Source: Tipula vernalis (lineage: Eukaryota; Arthropoda; Insecta; Diptera; Tipulidae). Taken from it: 64,000 nt of DNA. Each line of letters starts with the position of its first letter. Within the stretch, counting starts at the first letter, position 1. The translations under genes were made by a program, and so were the position numbers. Below, piece by piece: positions 46,801 through 59,200 of this stretch. The stretch is taken from the NCBI GenBank assembly GCA_958295665.1, contig OY282560.1, positions 49,538,333-49,602,332 of the forward strand, given 5' to 3'. The notes below the pieces were generated by a model. It saw nothing but the letters and a program-made list of their open reading frames with translations, did not search any database and was not told where the DNA came from.

Positions 46801-49800
46801 AGCCCACAAGTTTTTGGGCGGCAAAAATCTAAAATGATCCGATTACGATGATTGATACCTCTATCAATAGGTTTCGGGACCTGTAATTGCTGTGACAATT
46901 TTCATTTTGATTGCTCGATTATTTCTAAACATTTCTTAGAAAATTCAATTTTATTGAAAATCAACTGTGCTATAGCCCACAAGTTTTTGGGCGGCAAAAA
47001 TCTAAAATGATCCGATTACGATGATTGATACCTCTATCAATAGGTTTCGGGACCTGTAATTGCTGTGCCAATTTTCATTTTGATTGCTCGATTATTTCTA
47101 AACATTTCTTAGAAAATTCAATTTTATTGAAAATCAACTGTGCTATAGCCCACAAGTTTTTGGGCGGCAAAAATCTAAAATGATCCGATTACGATGATTG
47201 ATACCTCTATCAATAGGTTTCGGGAAATGTAATTGCTGTGCCAATTTTCATTTTGATTGCTCGATTATTTCTAAACATTTCTTAGAAAATTCAATTTTAT
47301 TGAAAATCAACTGTGCTATAGCCCACAAGTTTTTGGGCGGCAAAAATCTAAAATGGTCCGATTACGATGATTGATACCTCTATCAATAGGTTTCGGGACC
47401 TGTAATTGATGTGACAATTTTCATTTTGATTGCTCGATTATTTCTAAACATTTCTTAGAAAATTCAATTTTATTGAAAATCAACTGTGCTATAGCCCACA
47501 AGTTTTTGGGCGGCAAAAATCTAAAATGATCCGATTACGATGATTGATACCTCTATCAATAGGTTTCGGGACCTGTAATTGCTGTGACAATTTTCATTTT
47601 GATTGCTCGATTATTTCTAAACATTTCTTAGAAAATTCAATTTTATTGAAAATTAACTGTGCTATAGCCCACAAGTTTTTGGGCGGCAAAAATCTAAAAT
47701 GATCCGATTACGATGATTGATACCTCTATCAATAGGTTTCGGGACCTGTAATTGCTGTAACAATTTTCATTTTGATTGCTCGATTATTTCTAAACATTTC
47801 TTAGAAAATTCAATTTTATTGAAAATCAACTGTGCTATAGCCCACAAGTTTTTGGGCGGCAAAAATCTAAAATGATCCGATTACGATGATTGATACCTCT
47901 ATCAATAGGTTTCGGGACCTGTAATTGATGTGACAATTTTCATTTTGATTGCTCGATTATTTCTAAACATTTCTTAGAAAATTCAATTTTATTGAAAATC
48001 AACTGTGCTATAGCCCACAAGTTTTTGGGCGGCAAAAATCTAAAATGATCCGATTACGATGATTGATACCTCTATCAATAGGTTTCGGGACCTGTAATTG
48101 CTGTGCCAATTTTCATTTTGATTGCTCGATTATTTCTAAACATTTCTTAGAAAATTCAATTTTATTGAAAATCAACTGTGCTATAGCCCACAAGTTTTTG
48201 GGCGGCAAAAATCTAAAATGATCCGATTACGATGATTGATACCTCTATCAATAGGTTTCGGGACCTGTAATTGCTGTGCCAGTTTTCATTTTGATTGCTC
48301 GATTATTTCTAAACATTTCTTAGAAAATTCAATTTTATTGAAAATCAACTGTGCTATAGCCCACAAGTTTTTGGGCGGCAAAAATCTAAAATGATCCGAT
48401 TACGATGATTGATACCTCTATCAATAGGTTTCGGGACCTGTAATTGCTGTGACAATTTTCATTTTGATTGCTCGATTATTTCTAAACATTTCTTAGAAAA
48501 TTCAATTTTATTGAAAATTAACTGTGCTATAGCCCACAAGTTTTTGGGCGGCAAAAATCTAAAATGGTCCGATTACGATGATTGATACCTCTATCAATAG
48601 GTTTCGGGACCTGTAATTGATGTGACAATTTTCATTTTGATTGCTCGATTATTTCTAAACATTTCTTAGAAAATTCAATTTTATTGAAAATCAACTGTGC
48701 TATAGCCCACAAGTTTTTGGGCGGCAAAAATCTAAAATGATCCGATTACGATGATTGATACCTCTATCAATAGGTTTCGGGACCTGTAATTGCTGTGACA
48801 ATTTTCATTTTGATTGCTCGATTATTTCTAAACATTTCTTAGAAAATTCAATTTTATTGAAAATCAACTGTGCTATAGCCCACAAGTTTTTGGGCGGCAA
48901 AAATCTAAAATGATCCGATTACGATGATTGATACCTCTATCAATAGGTTTCGGGACCTGTAATTGCTGTGACAATTTTCATTTTGATTGCTCGATTATTT
49001 CTAAACATTTCTTAGAAAATTCAATTTTATTGAAAATCAACTGTGCTATAGCCCACAAGTTTTTGGGCGGCAAAAATCTAAAATGGTCCGATTACGATGA
49101 TTGATACCTCTATCAATAGGTTTCGGGACCTGTAATTGCTGTGACAATTTTCATTTTGATTGCTCGATTATTTCTAAACATTTCTTAGAAAATTCAATTT
49201 TATTGAAAATTAACTGTGCTATAGCCCACAAGTTTTTGGGCGGCAAAAATCTAAAATGGTCCGATTACGATGATTGATACCTCTATCAATAGGTTTCGGG
49301 ACCTGTAATTGCTGTGCCAATTTTCATTTTGATTGCTCGATTATTTCTAAACATTTCTTAGAAAATTCAATTTTATTGAAAATCAACTGTGCTATAGCCC
49401 ACAAGTTTTTGGGCGGCAAAAATCTAAAATGATCCGATTACGATGATTGATACCTCTATCAATAGGTTTCGGGACCTGTAATTGCTGTGCCAATTTTCAT
49501 TTTGATTGCTCGATTATTTCTAAACATTTCTTAGAAAATTCAATTTTATTGAAAATCAACTGTGCTATAGCCCACAAGTTTTTGGGCGGCAAAAATCTAA
49601 AATGATCCGATTACGATGATTGATACCTCTATCAATAGGTTTCGGGACCTGTAATTGCTGTGACAATTTTCATTTTGATTGCTCGATTATTTCTAAACAT
49701 TTCTTAGAAAATTCAATTTTATTGAAAATTAACTGTGCTATAGCCCACAAGTTTTTGGGCGGCAAAAATCTAAAATGGTCCGATTACGATGATTGATACC

Positions 49801-52800
49801 TCTATCAATAGGTTTCGGGACCTGTAATTGATGTGACAATTTTCATTTTGATTGCTCGATTATTTCTAAACATTTCTTAGAAAATTCAATTTTATTGAAA
49901 ATCAACTGTGCTATAGCCCACAAGTTTTTGGGCGGCAAAAATCTAAAATGATCCGATTACGATGATTGATACCTCTATCAATAGGTTTCGGGACCTGTAA
50001 TTGCTGTGCCAATTTTCATTTTGATTGCTCGATTATTTCTAAACATTTCTTAGAAAATTCAATTTTATTGAAAATCAACTGTGCTATAGCCCACAAGTTT
50101 TTGGGCGGCAAAAATCTAAAATGATCCGATTACGATGATTGATACCTCTATCAATAGGTTTCGGGACCTGTAATTGCTGTGACAATTTTCATTTTGATTG
50201 CTCGATTATTTCTAAACATTTCTTAGAAAATTCAATTTTATTGAAAATCAACTGTGCTATAGCCCACAAGTTTTTGGGCGGCAAAAATCTAAAATGGTCC
50301 GATTACGATGATTGATACCTCTATCAATAGGTTTCGGGACCTGTAATTGATGTGACAATTTTCATTTTGATTGCTCGATTATTTCTAAACATTTCTTAGA
50401 AAATTCAATTTTATTGAAAATCAACTGTGCTATAGCCCACAAGTTTTTGGGCGGCAAAAATCTAAAATGATCCGATTACGATGATTGATACCTCTATCAA
50501 TAGGTTTCGGGACCTGTAATTGCTGTGCCAATTTTCATTTTGATTGCTCGATTATTTCTAAACATTTCTTAGAAAATTCAATTTTATTGAAAATCAACTG
50601 TGCTATAGCCCACAAGTTTTTGGGCGGCAAAAATCTAAAATGGTCCGATTACGATGGTTGATACCTCTATCAATAGGTTTCGGGACCTGTAATTGATGTG
50701 ACAATTTTCATTTTGATTGCTCGATTTTTTCTAAACATTTCTTAGAAAATTCAATTTTATTGAAAATTAACTGTGCTATAGCCCACAAGTTTTTGGGCGG
50801 CAAAAATCTAAAATGGTCCGATTACGATGATTGATACCTCTATCAATAGGTTTCGGGACCTGTAATTGCTGTGCCAATTTTCATTTTGATTGCTCGATTA
50901 TTTCTAAACATTTCTTAGAAAATTCAATTTTATTGAAAATTAACTGTGCTATAGCCCACAAGTTTTTGGGCGGCAAAAATCTAAAATGGTCCGATTACGA
51001 TGATTGATACCTCTATCAATAGGTTTCGGGACCTGTAATTGATGTGACAATTTTCATTTTGATTGCTCGATTATTTCTAAACATTTCTTAGAAAATTCAA
51101 TTTTATTGAAAATCAACTGTGCTATAGCCCACAAGTTTTTGGGCGGCAAAAATCTAAAATGATCCGATTACGATGATTGATACCTCTATCAATAGGTTTC
51201 GGGACCTGTAATTGCTGTGCCAATTTTCATTTTGATTGCTCGATTATTTCTAAACATTTCTTAGAAAATTCAATTTTATTGAAAATCAACTGTGCTATAG
51301 CCCACAAGTTTTTGGGCGGCAAAAATCTAAAATGATCCGATTACGATGATTGATACCTCTATCAATAGGTTTCGGGACCTGTAATTGCTGTGCCAATTTT
51401 CATTTTGATTGCTCGATTATTTCTAAACATTTCTTAGAAAATTCAATTTTATTGAAAATCAACTGTGCTATAGCCCACAAGTTTTTGGGCGGCAAAAATC
51501 TAAAATGATCCGATTACGATGATTGATACCTCTATCAATAGGTTTCGGGACCTGTAATTGCTGTGACAATTTTCATTTTGATTGCTCGATTATTTCTAAA
51601 CATTTCTTAGAAAATTCAATTTTATTGAAAATTAACTGTGCTATAGCCCACAAGTTTTTGGGCGGCAAAAATCTAAAATGGTCCGATTACGATGATTGAT
51701 ACCTCTATCAATAGGTTTCGGGACCTGTAATTGCTGTGCCAATTTTCATTTTGATTGCTCGATTATTTCTAAACATTTCTTAGAAAATTCAATTTTATTG
51801 AAAATCAACTGTGCTATAGCCCACAAGTTTTTGGGCGGCAAAAATCTAAAATGATCCGATTACGATGATTGATACCTCTATCAATAGGTTTCGGGACCTG
51901 TAATTGCTGTGACAATTTTCATTTTGATTGCTCGATTATTTCTAAACATTTCTTAGAAAATTCAATTTTATTGAAAATTAACTGTGCTATAGCCCACAAG
52001 TTTTTGGGCGGCAAAAATCTAAAATGGTCCGATTACGATGATTGATACCTCTATCAATAGGTTTCGGGACCTGTAATTGCTGTGACAATTTTCATTTTGA
52101 TTGCTCGATTATTTCTAAACATTTCTTAGAAAATTCAATTTTATTGAAAATTAACTGTGCTATAGCCCACAAGTTTTTGGGCGGCAAAAATCTAAAATGG
52201 TCCGATTACGATGATTGATACCTCTATCAATAGGTTTCGGGACCTGTAATTGATGTGACAATTTTCATTTTGATTGCTCGATTTTTTCTAAACATTTCTT
52301 AGAAAATTCAATTTTATTGAAAATTAACTGTGCTATAGCCCACAAGTTTTTGGGCGGCAAAAATCTAAAATGGTCCGATTACGATGATTGATACCTCTAT
52401 CAATAGGTTTCGGGACCTGTAATTGCTGTGCCAATTTTCATTTTGATTGCTCGATTATTTCTATACATTTCTTAGAAAATTCAATTTTATTGAAAATTAA
52501 CTGTGCTATAGCCCACAAGTTTTTGGGCGGCTAAAATCTAAAATGGTCCGATTACGATGATTGATACCTCTATCAATAGGTTTCGGGACCTGTAATTGCT
52601 GTGACAATTTTCATTTTGATTGCTCGATTATTTCTAAACATTTCTTAGAAAATTCAATTTTATTGAAAATTAACTGTGCTATAGCCCACAAGTTTTTGGG
52701 CGGCAAAAATCTAAAATGGTCCGATTACGATGATTGATACCTCTATCAATAGGTTTCGGGACCTGTAATTGCTGTGACAATTTTCATTTTGATTGCTCGA

Positions 52801-53230
52801 TTATTTCTAAACATTTCTTAGAAAATTCAATTTTATTGAAAATCAACTGTGCTATAGCCCACAAGTTTTTGGGCGGCAAAAATCTAAAATGATCCGATTA
52901 CGATGATTGATACCTCTATCAATAGGTTTCGGGACCTGTAATTGCTGTGACAATTTTCATTTTGATTGCTCGATTATTTCTAAACATTTCTTAGAAAATT
53001 CAATTTTATTGAAAATTAACTGTGCTATAGCCCACAAGTTTTTGGGCGGCAAAAATCTAAAATGATCCGATTACGATGATTGATACCTCTATCAATAGGT
53101 TTCGGGACCTGTAATTGCTGTGACAATTTTCATTTTGATTGCTCGATTATTTCTAAACATTTCTTAGAAAATTCAATTTTATTGAAAATTAACTGTGCTA
53201 TAGCCCACAAGTTTTTGGGCGGCTAAAATC
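37831..53230 (+). repeat. Array zone 4: variants GATCCG, GTGCCAA and AAATCAACTG
   Basis: From about 37838 three new states become frequent together: ATGATCC for ATGGTCC, GTGCCAA for GTGACAA, and AAATCAAC for AAATTAAC. GTGCCAA was not seen before this point. The ATTTGATA state is absent throughout. A private CTATCG variant recurs at 38491 and 39529 (1,038 bp, 6x173), showing a local 6-monomer duplication. The TGATGTGAC variant recurs at many 3-, 4- and 6-monomer steps. Confidence 0.86.
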
Positions 53231-56200
53231 TAAAATGGTCCGATTACGATATTTGATACCTCTATCAATAGGTTTCGGGACCTGTAATTGCTGTGACAAT
53301 TTTCATTTTGATTGCTCGATTATTTCTAAACATTTCTTAGAAAATTCAATTTTATTGAAAATTAACTGTGCTATGGCCCACAAGTTTTTGGGCGGCAAAA
53401 ATCTAAAATGGTCCGATTACGATGATTGATACCTCTATCAATAGGTTTCGGGACCTGTAATTGCTGTGACAATTTTCATTTTGATTGCTCGATTATTTCT
53501 AAACATTTCTTAGAAAATTCAATTTTATTGAAAATTAACTGTGCTATAGCCCACAAGTTTTTGGGCGGCAAAAATCTAAAATGGTCCGATTACGATGATT
53601 GATACCTCTATCAATAGGTTTCGGGACCTGTAATTGCTGTGACAATTTTCATTTTGATTGCTCGATTATTTCTAAACATTTCTTAGAAAATTCAATTTTA
53701 TTGAAAATTAACTGTGCTATAGCCCACAAGTTTTTGGGCGGCAAAAATCTAAAATGGTCCGATTACGATGATTGATACCTCTATCAATAGGTTTCGGGAC
53801 CTGTAATTGCTGTGACAATTTTCATTTTGATTGCTCGATTATTTCTAAACATTTCTTAGAAAATTCAATTTTATTGAAAATCAACTGTGCTATAGCCCAC
53901 AAGTTTTTGGGCGGCAAAAATCTAAAATGATCCGATTACGATGATTGATACCTCTATCAATAGGTTTCGGGACCTGTAATTGCTGTGACAATTTTCATTT
54001 TGATTGCTCGATTATTTCTAAACATTTCTTAGAAAATTCAATTTTATTGAAAATCAACTGTGCTATAGCCCACAAGTTTTTGGGCTGCAAAAATCTAAAA
54101 TGGTCCGATTACGATATTTGATACCTCTATCAATAGGTTTCGGGACCTGTAATTGCTGTGACAATTTTCATTTTGATTGCTCGATTATTTCTAAACATTT
54201 CTTAGAAAATTCAATTTTATTGAAAATTAACTGTGCTATAGCCCACAAGTTTTTGGGCGGCAAAAATCTAAAATGGTCCGATTACGATGATTGATACCTC
54301 TATCAATAGGTTTCGGGACCTGTAATTGCTGTGACAATTTTCATTTTGATTGCTCGATTATTTCTAAACATTTCTTAGAAAATTCAATTTTATTGAAAAT
54401 CAACTGTGCTATAGCCCACAAGTTTTTGGGCTGCAAAAATCTAAAATGGTCCGATTACGATATTTGATACCTCTATCAATAGGTTTCGGGACCTGTAATT
54501 GCTGTGACAATTTTCATTTTGATGGCTCGATTATTTCTAAACATTTCTTAGAAAATTCAATTTTATTGAAAATTAACTGTGCTATAGCCCACAAGTTTTT
54601 GGGCGGCAAAAATCTAAAATGGTCCGATTACGATGATTGATACCTCTATCAATAGGTTTCGGGACCTGTAATTGCTGTGACAATTTTCATTTTGATTGCT
54701 CGATTATTTCTAAACATTTCTTAGAAAATTCAATTTTATTGAAAATTAACTGTGCTATAGCCCACAAGTTTTTGGGCGGCAAAAATCTAAAATGATCCGA
54801 TTACGATGATTGATACCTCTATCAATAGGTTTCGGGACCTGTAATTGCTGTGACAATTTTCATTTTGATTGCTCGATTATTTCTAAACATTTCTTAGAAA
54901 ATTCAATTTTATTGAAAATTAACTGTGCTATAGCCCACAAGTTTTTGGGCGGCTAAAATCTAAAATGGTCCGATTACGATATTTGATACCTCTATCAATA
55001 GGTTTCGGGACCTGTAATTGCTGTGACAATTTTCATTTTGATTGCTCGATTATTTCTAAACATTTCTTAGAAAATTCAATTTTATTGAAAATTAACTGTG
55101 CTATAGCCCACAAGTTTTTGGGCGGCAAAAATCTAAAATGGTCCGATTACGATGATTGATACCTCTATCAATAGGTTTCGGGACCTGTAATTGCTGTGAC
55201 AATTTTCATTTTGATTGCTCGATTATTTCTAAACATTTCTTAGAAAATTCAATTTTATTGAAAATTAACTGTGCTATAGCCCACAAGTTTTTGGGCGGCA
55301 AAAATCTAAAATGGTCCGATTACGATGGTTGATACCTCTATCAATAGGTTTCGGGACCTGTAATTGATGTGACAATTTTCATTTTGATTGCTCGATTTTT
55401 TCTAAACATTTCTTAGAAAATTCAATTTTATTGAAAATTAACTGTGCTATAGCCCACAAGTTTTTGGGCGGCAAAAATCTAAAATGGTCCGATTACGATG
55501 ATTGATACCTCTATCAATAGGTTTCGGGACCTGTAATTGCTGTGCCAATTTTCATTTTGATTGCTCGATTATTTCTAAACATTTCTTAGAAAATTCAATT
55601 TTATTGAAAATCAACTGTGCTATAGCCCACAAGTTTTTGGGCGGCAAAAATCTAAAATGATCCGATTACGATGATTGATACCTCTATCAATAGGTTTCGG
55701 GACCTGTAATTGCTGTGACAATTTTCATTTTGATTGCTCGATTATTTCTAAACATTTCTTAGAAAATTCAATTTTATTGAAAATCAACTGTGCTATAGCC
55801 CACAAGTTTTTGGGCTGCAAAAATCTAAAATGGTCCGATTACGATATTTGATACCTCTATCAATAGGTTTCGGGACCTGTAATTGCTGTGACAATTTTCA
55901 TTTTGATTGCTCGATTATTTCTAAACATTTCTTAGAAAATTCAATTTTATTGAAAATTAACTGTGCTATAGCCCACAAGTTTTTGGGCGGCAAAAATCTA
56001 AAATGGTCCGATTACGATGATTGATACCTCTACCAATAGGTTTCGGGACCTGTAATTGCTGTGACAATTTTCATTTTGATTGCTCGATTATTTCTAAACA
56101 TTTCTTAGAAAATTCAATTTTATTGAAAATTAACTGTGCTATAGCCCACAAGTTTTTGGGCGGCAAAAATCTAAAATGGTCCGATTACGATGATTGATAC

Positions 56201-59200
56201 CTCTATCAATAGGTTTCGGGACCTGTAATTGCTGTGCCAATTTTCATTTTGATTGCTCGATTATTTCTAAACATTTCTTAGAAAATTCAATTTTATTGAA
56301 AATCAACTGTGCTATAGCCCACAAGTTTTTGGGCGGCAAAAATCTAAAATGATCCGATTACGATGATTGATACCTCTATCAATAGGTTTCGGGACCTGTA
56401 ATTGCTGTGACAATTTTCATTTTGATTGCTCGATTATTTCTAAACATTTCTTAGAAAATTCAATTTTATTGAAAATCAACTGTGCTATAGCCCACAAGTT
56501 TTTGGGCGGCAAAAATCTAAAATGGTCCGATTACGATGATTGATACCTCTATCAATAGGTTTGGGGACCTGTAATTGCTGTGACAATTTTCATTTTGATG
56601 GCTCGATTATTTCTAAACATTTCTTAGAAAATTCAATTTTATTGAAAATTAACTGTGCTATAGCCCACAAGTTTTTGGGCGGCAAAAATCTAAAATGGTC
56701 CGATTACGATGATTGATACCTCTATCAATAGGTTTCGGGACCTGTAATTGCTGTGACAATTTTCATTTTGATTGCTCGATTATTTCTAAACATTTCTTAG
56801 AAAATTCAATTTTATTGAAAATTAACTGTGCTATAGCCCACAAGTTTTTGGGCGGCAAAAATCTAAAATGATCCGATTACGATGATTGATACCTCTATCA
56901 ATAGGTTTCGGGACCTGTAATTGCTGTGACAATTTTCATTTTGATTGCTCGATTATTTCTATACATTTCTTAGAAAATTCAATTTTATTGAAAATTAACT
57001 GTGCTATAGCCCACAAGTTTTTGGGCGGCTAAAATCTAAAATGGTCCGATTACGATATTTGATACCTCTATCAATAGGTTTCGGGACCTGTAATTGCTGT
57101 GACAATTTTCATTTTGATTGCTCGATTATTTCTAAACATTTCTTAGAAAATTCAATTTTATTGAAAATTAACTGTGCTATAGCCCACAAGTTTTTGGGCG
57201 GCAAAAATCTAAAATGGTCCGATTACGATGATTGATACCTCTATCAATAGGTTTCGGGACCTGTAATTGCTGTGACAATTTTCATTTTGATTGCTCGATT
57301 ATTTCTAAACATTTCTTAGAAAATTCAATTTTATTGAAAATTAACTGTGCTATAGCCCACAAGTTTTTGGGCGGCAAAAATCTAAAATGGTCCGATTACG
57401 ATGATTGATACCTCTATCAATAGGTTTCGGGACCTGTGATTGCTGTGACAATTTTCATTTTGATTGCTCGATTATTTCTAAACATTTCTTAGAAAATTCA
57501 ATTTTATTGAAAATTAACTGTGCTATAGCCCACAAGTTTTTGGGCGGCAAAAATCTAAAATGGTCCGATTACGATGATTGATACCTCTATCAATAGGTTT
57601 CGGGACCTGTAATTGCTGTGCCAATTTTCATTTTGATTGCTCGATTATTTCTAAACATTTCTTAGAAAATTCAATTTTATTGAAAATCAACTGTGCTATA
57701 GCCCACAAGTTTTTGGGCGGCAAAAATCTAAAATGGTCCGATTACGATGATTGATACCTCTATCAATAGGTTTCGGGACCTGTAATTGCTGTGCCAATTT
57801 TCATTTTGATTGCTCGATTATTTCTAAACATTTCTTAGAAAATTCAATTTTATTGAAAATCAACTGTGCTATAGCCCACAAGTTTTTGGGCGGCAAAAAT
57901 CTAAAATGATCCGATTACGATGATTGATACCTCTATCAATAGGTTTCGGGACCTGTAATTGCTGTGACAATTTTCATTTTGATTGCTCGATTATTTCTAA
58001 ACATTTCTTAGAAAATTCAATTTTATTGAAAATCAACAGTGCTATAGCCCACAAGTTTTTGGGCGGCAAAAATCTAAAATGGTCCGATTACGATGATTGA
58101 TACCTCTATCAATAGGTTTCGGGACCTGTAATTGCTGTGCCAATTTTCATTTTGATTGCTCGATTATTTCTAAACATTTCTTAGAAAATTCAATTTTATT
58201 GAAAATTAACTGTGCTATAGCCCACAAGTTTTTGGGCGGCAAAAATCTAAAATGGTCCGATTACGATGATTGATACCTCTATCAATAGGTTTCGGGACCT
58301 GTAATTGCTGTGCCAATTTTCATTTTGATTGCTCGATTATTTCTAAACATTTCTTAGAAAATTCAATTTTATTGAAAATCAACTGTGCTATAGCCCACAA
58401 GTTTTTGGGCTGCAAAAATCTAAAATGGTCCGATTACGATATTTGATACCTCTATCAATAGGTTTCGGGACCTGTAATTGCTGTGACAATTTTCATTTTG
58501 ATTGCTCGATTATTTCTAAACATTTCTTAGAAAATTCAATTTTATTGAAAATTAACTGTGCTATAGCCCACAAGTTTTTGGGCGGCAAAAATCTAAAATG
58601 GTCCGATTACGATGATTGATACCTCTACCAATAGGTTTCGGGACCTGTAATTGCTGTGACAATTTTCATTTTGATTGCTCGATTATTTCTAAACATTTCT
58701 TAGAAAATTCAATTTTATTGAAAATTAACTGTGCTATAGCCCACAAGTTTTTGGGCGGCAAAAATCTAAAATGGTCCGATTACGATGATTGATACCTCTA
58801 TCAATAGGTTTCGGGACCTGTAATTGCTGTGCCAATTTTCATTTTGATTGCTCGATTATTTCTAAACATTTCTTAGAAAATTCAATTTTATTGAAAATCA
58901 ACTGTGCTATAGCCCACAAGTTTTTGGGCGGCAAAAATCTAAAATGATCCGATTACGATGATTGATACCTCTATCAATAGGTTTCGGGACCTGTAATTGC
59001 TGTGACAATTTTCATTTTGATTGCTCGATTATTTCTAAACATTTCTTAGAAAATTCAATTTTATTGAAAATCAACTGTGCTATAGCCCACAAGTTTTTGG
59101 GCGGCAAAAATCTAAAATGGTCCGATTACGATGATTGATACCTCTATCAATAGGTTTGGGGACCTGTAATTGCTGTGACAATTTTCATTTTGATGGCTCG

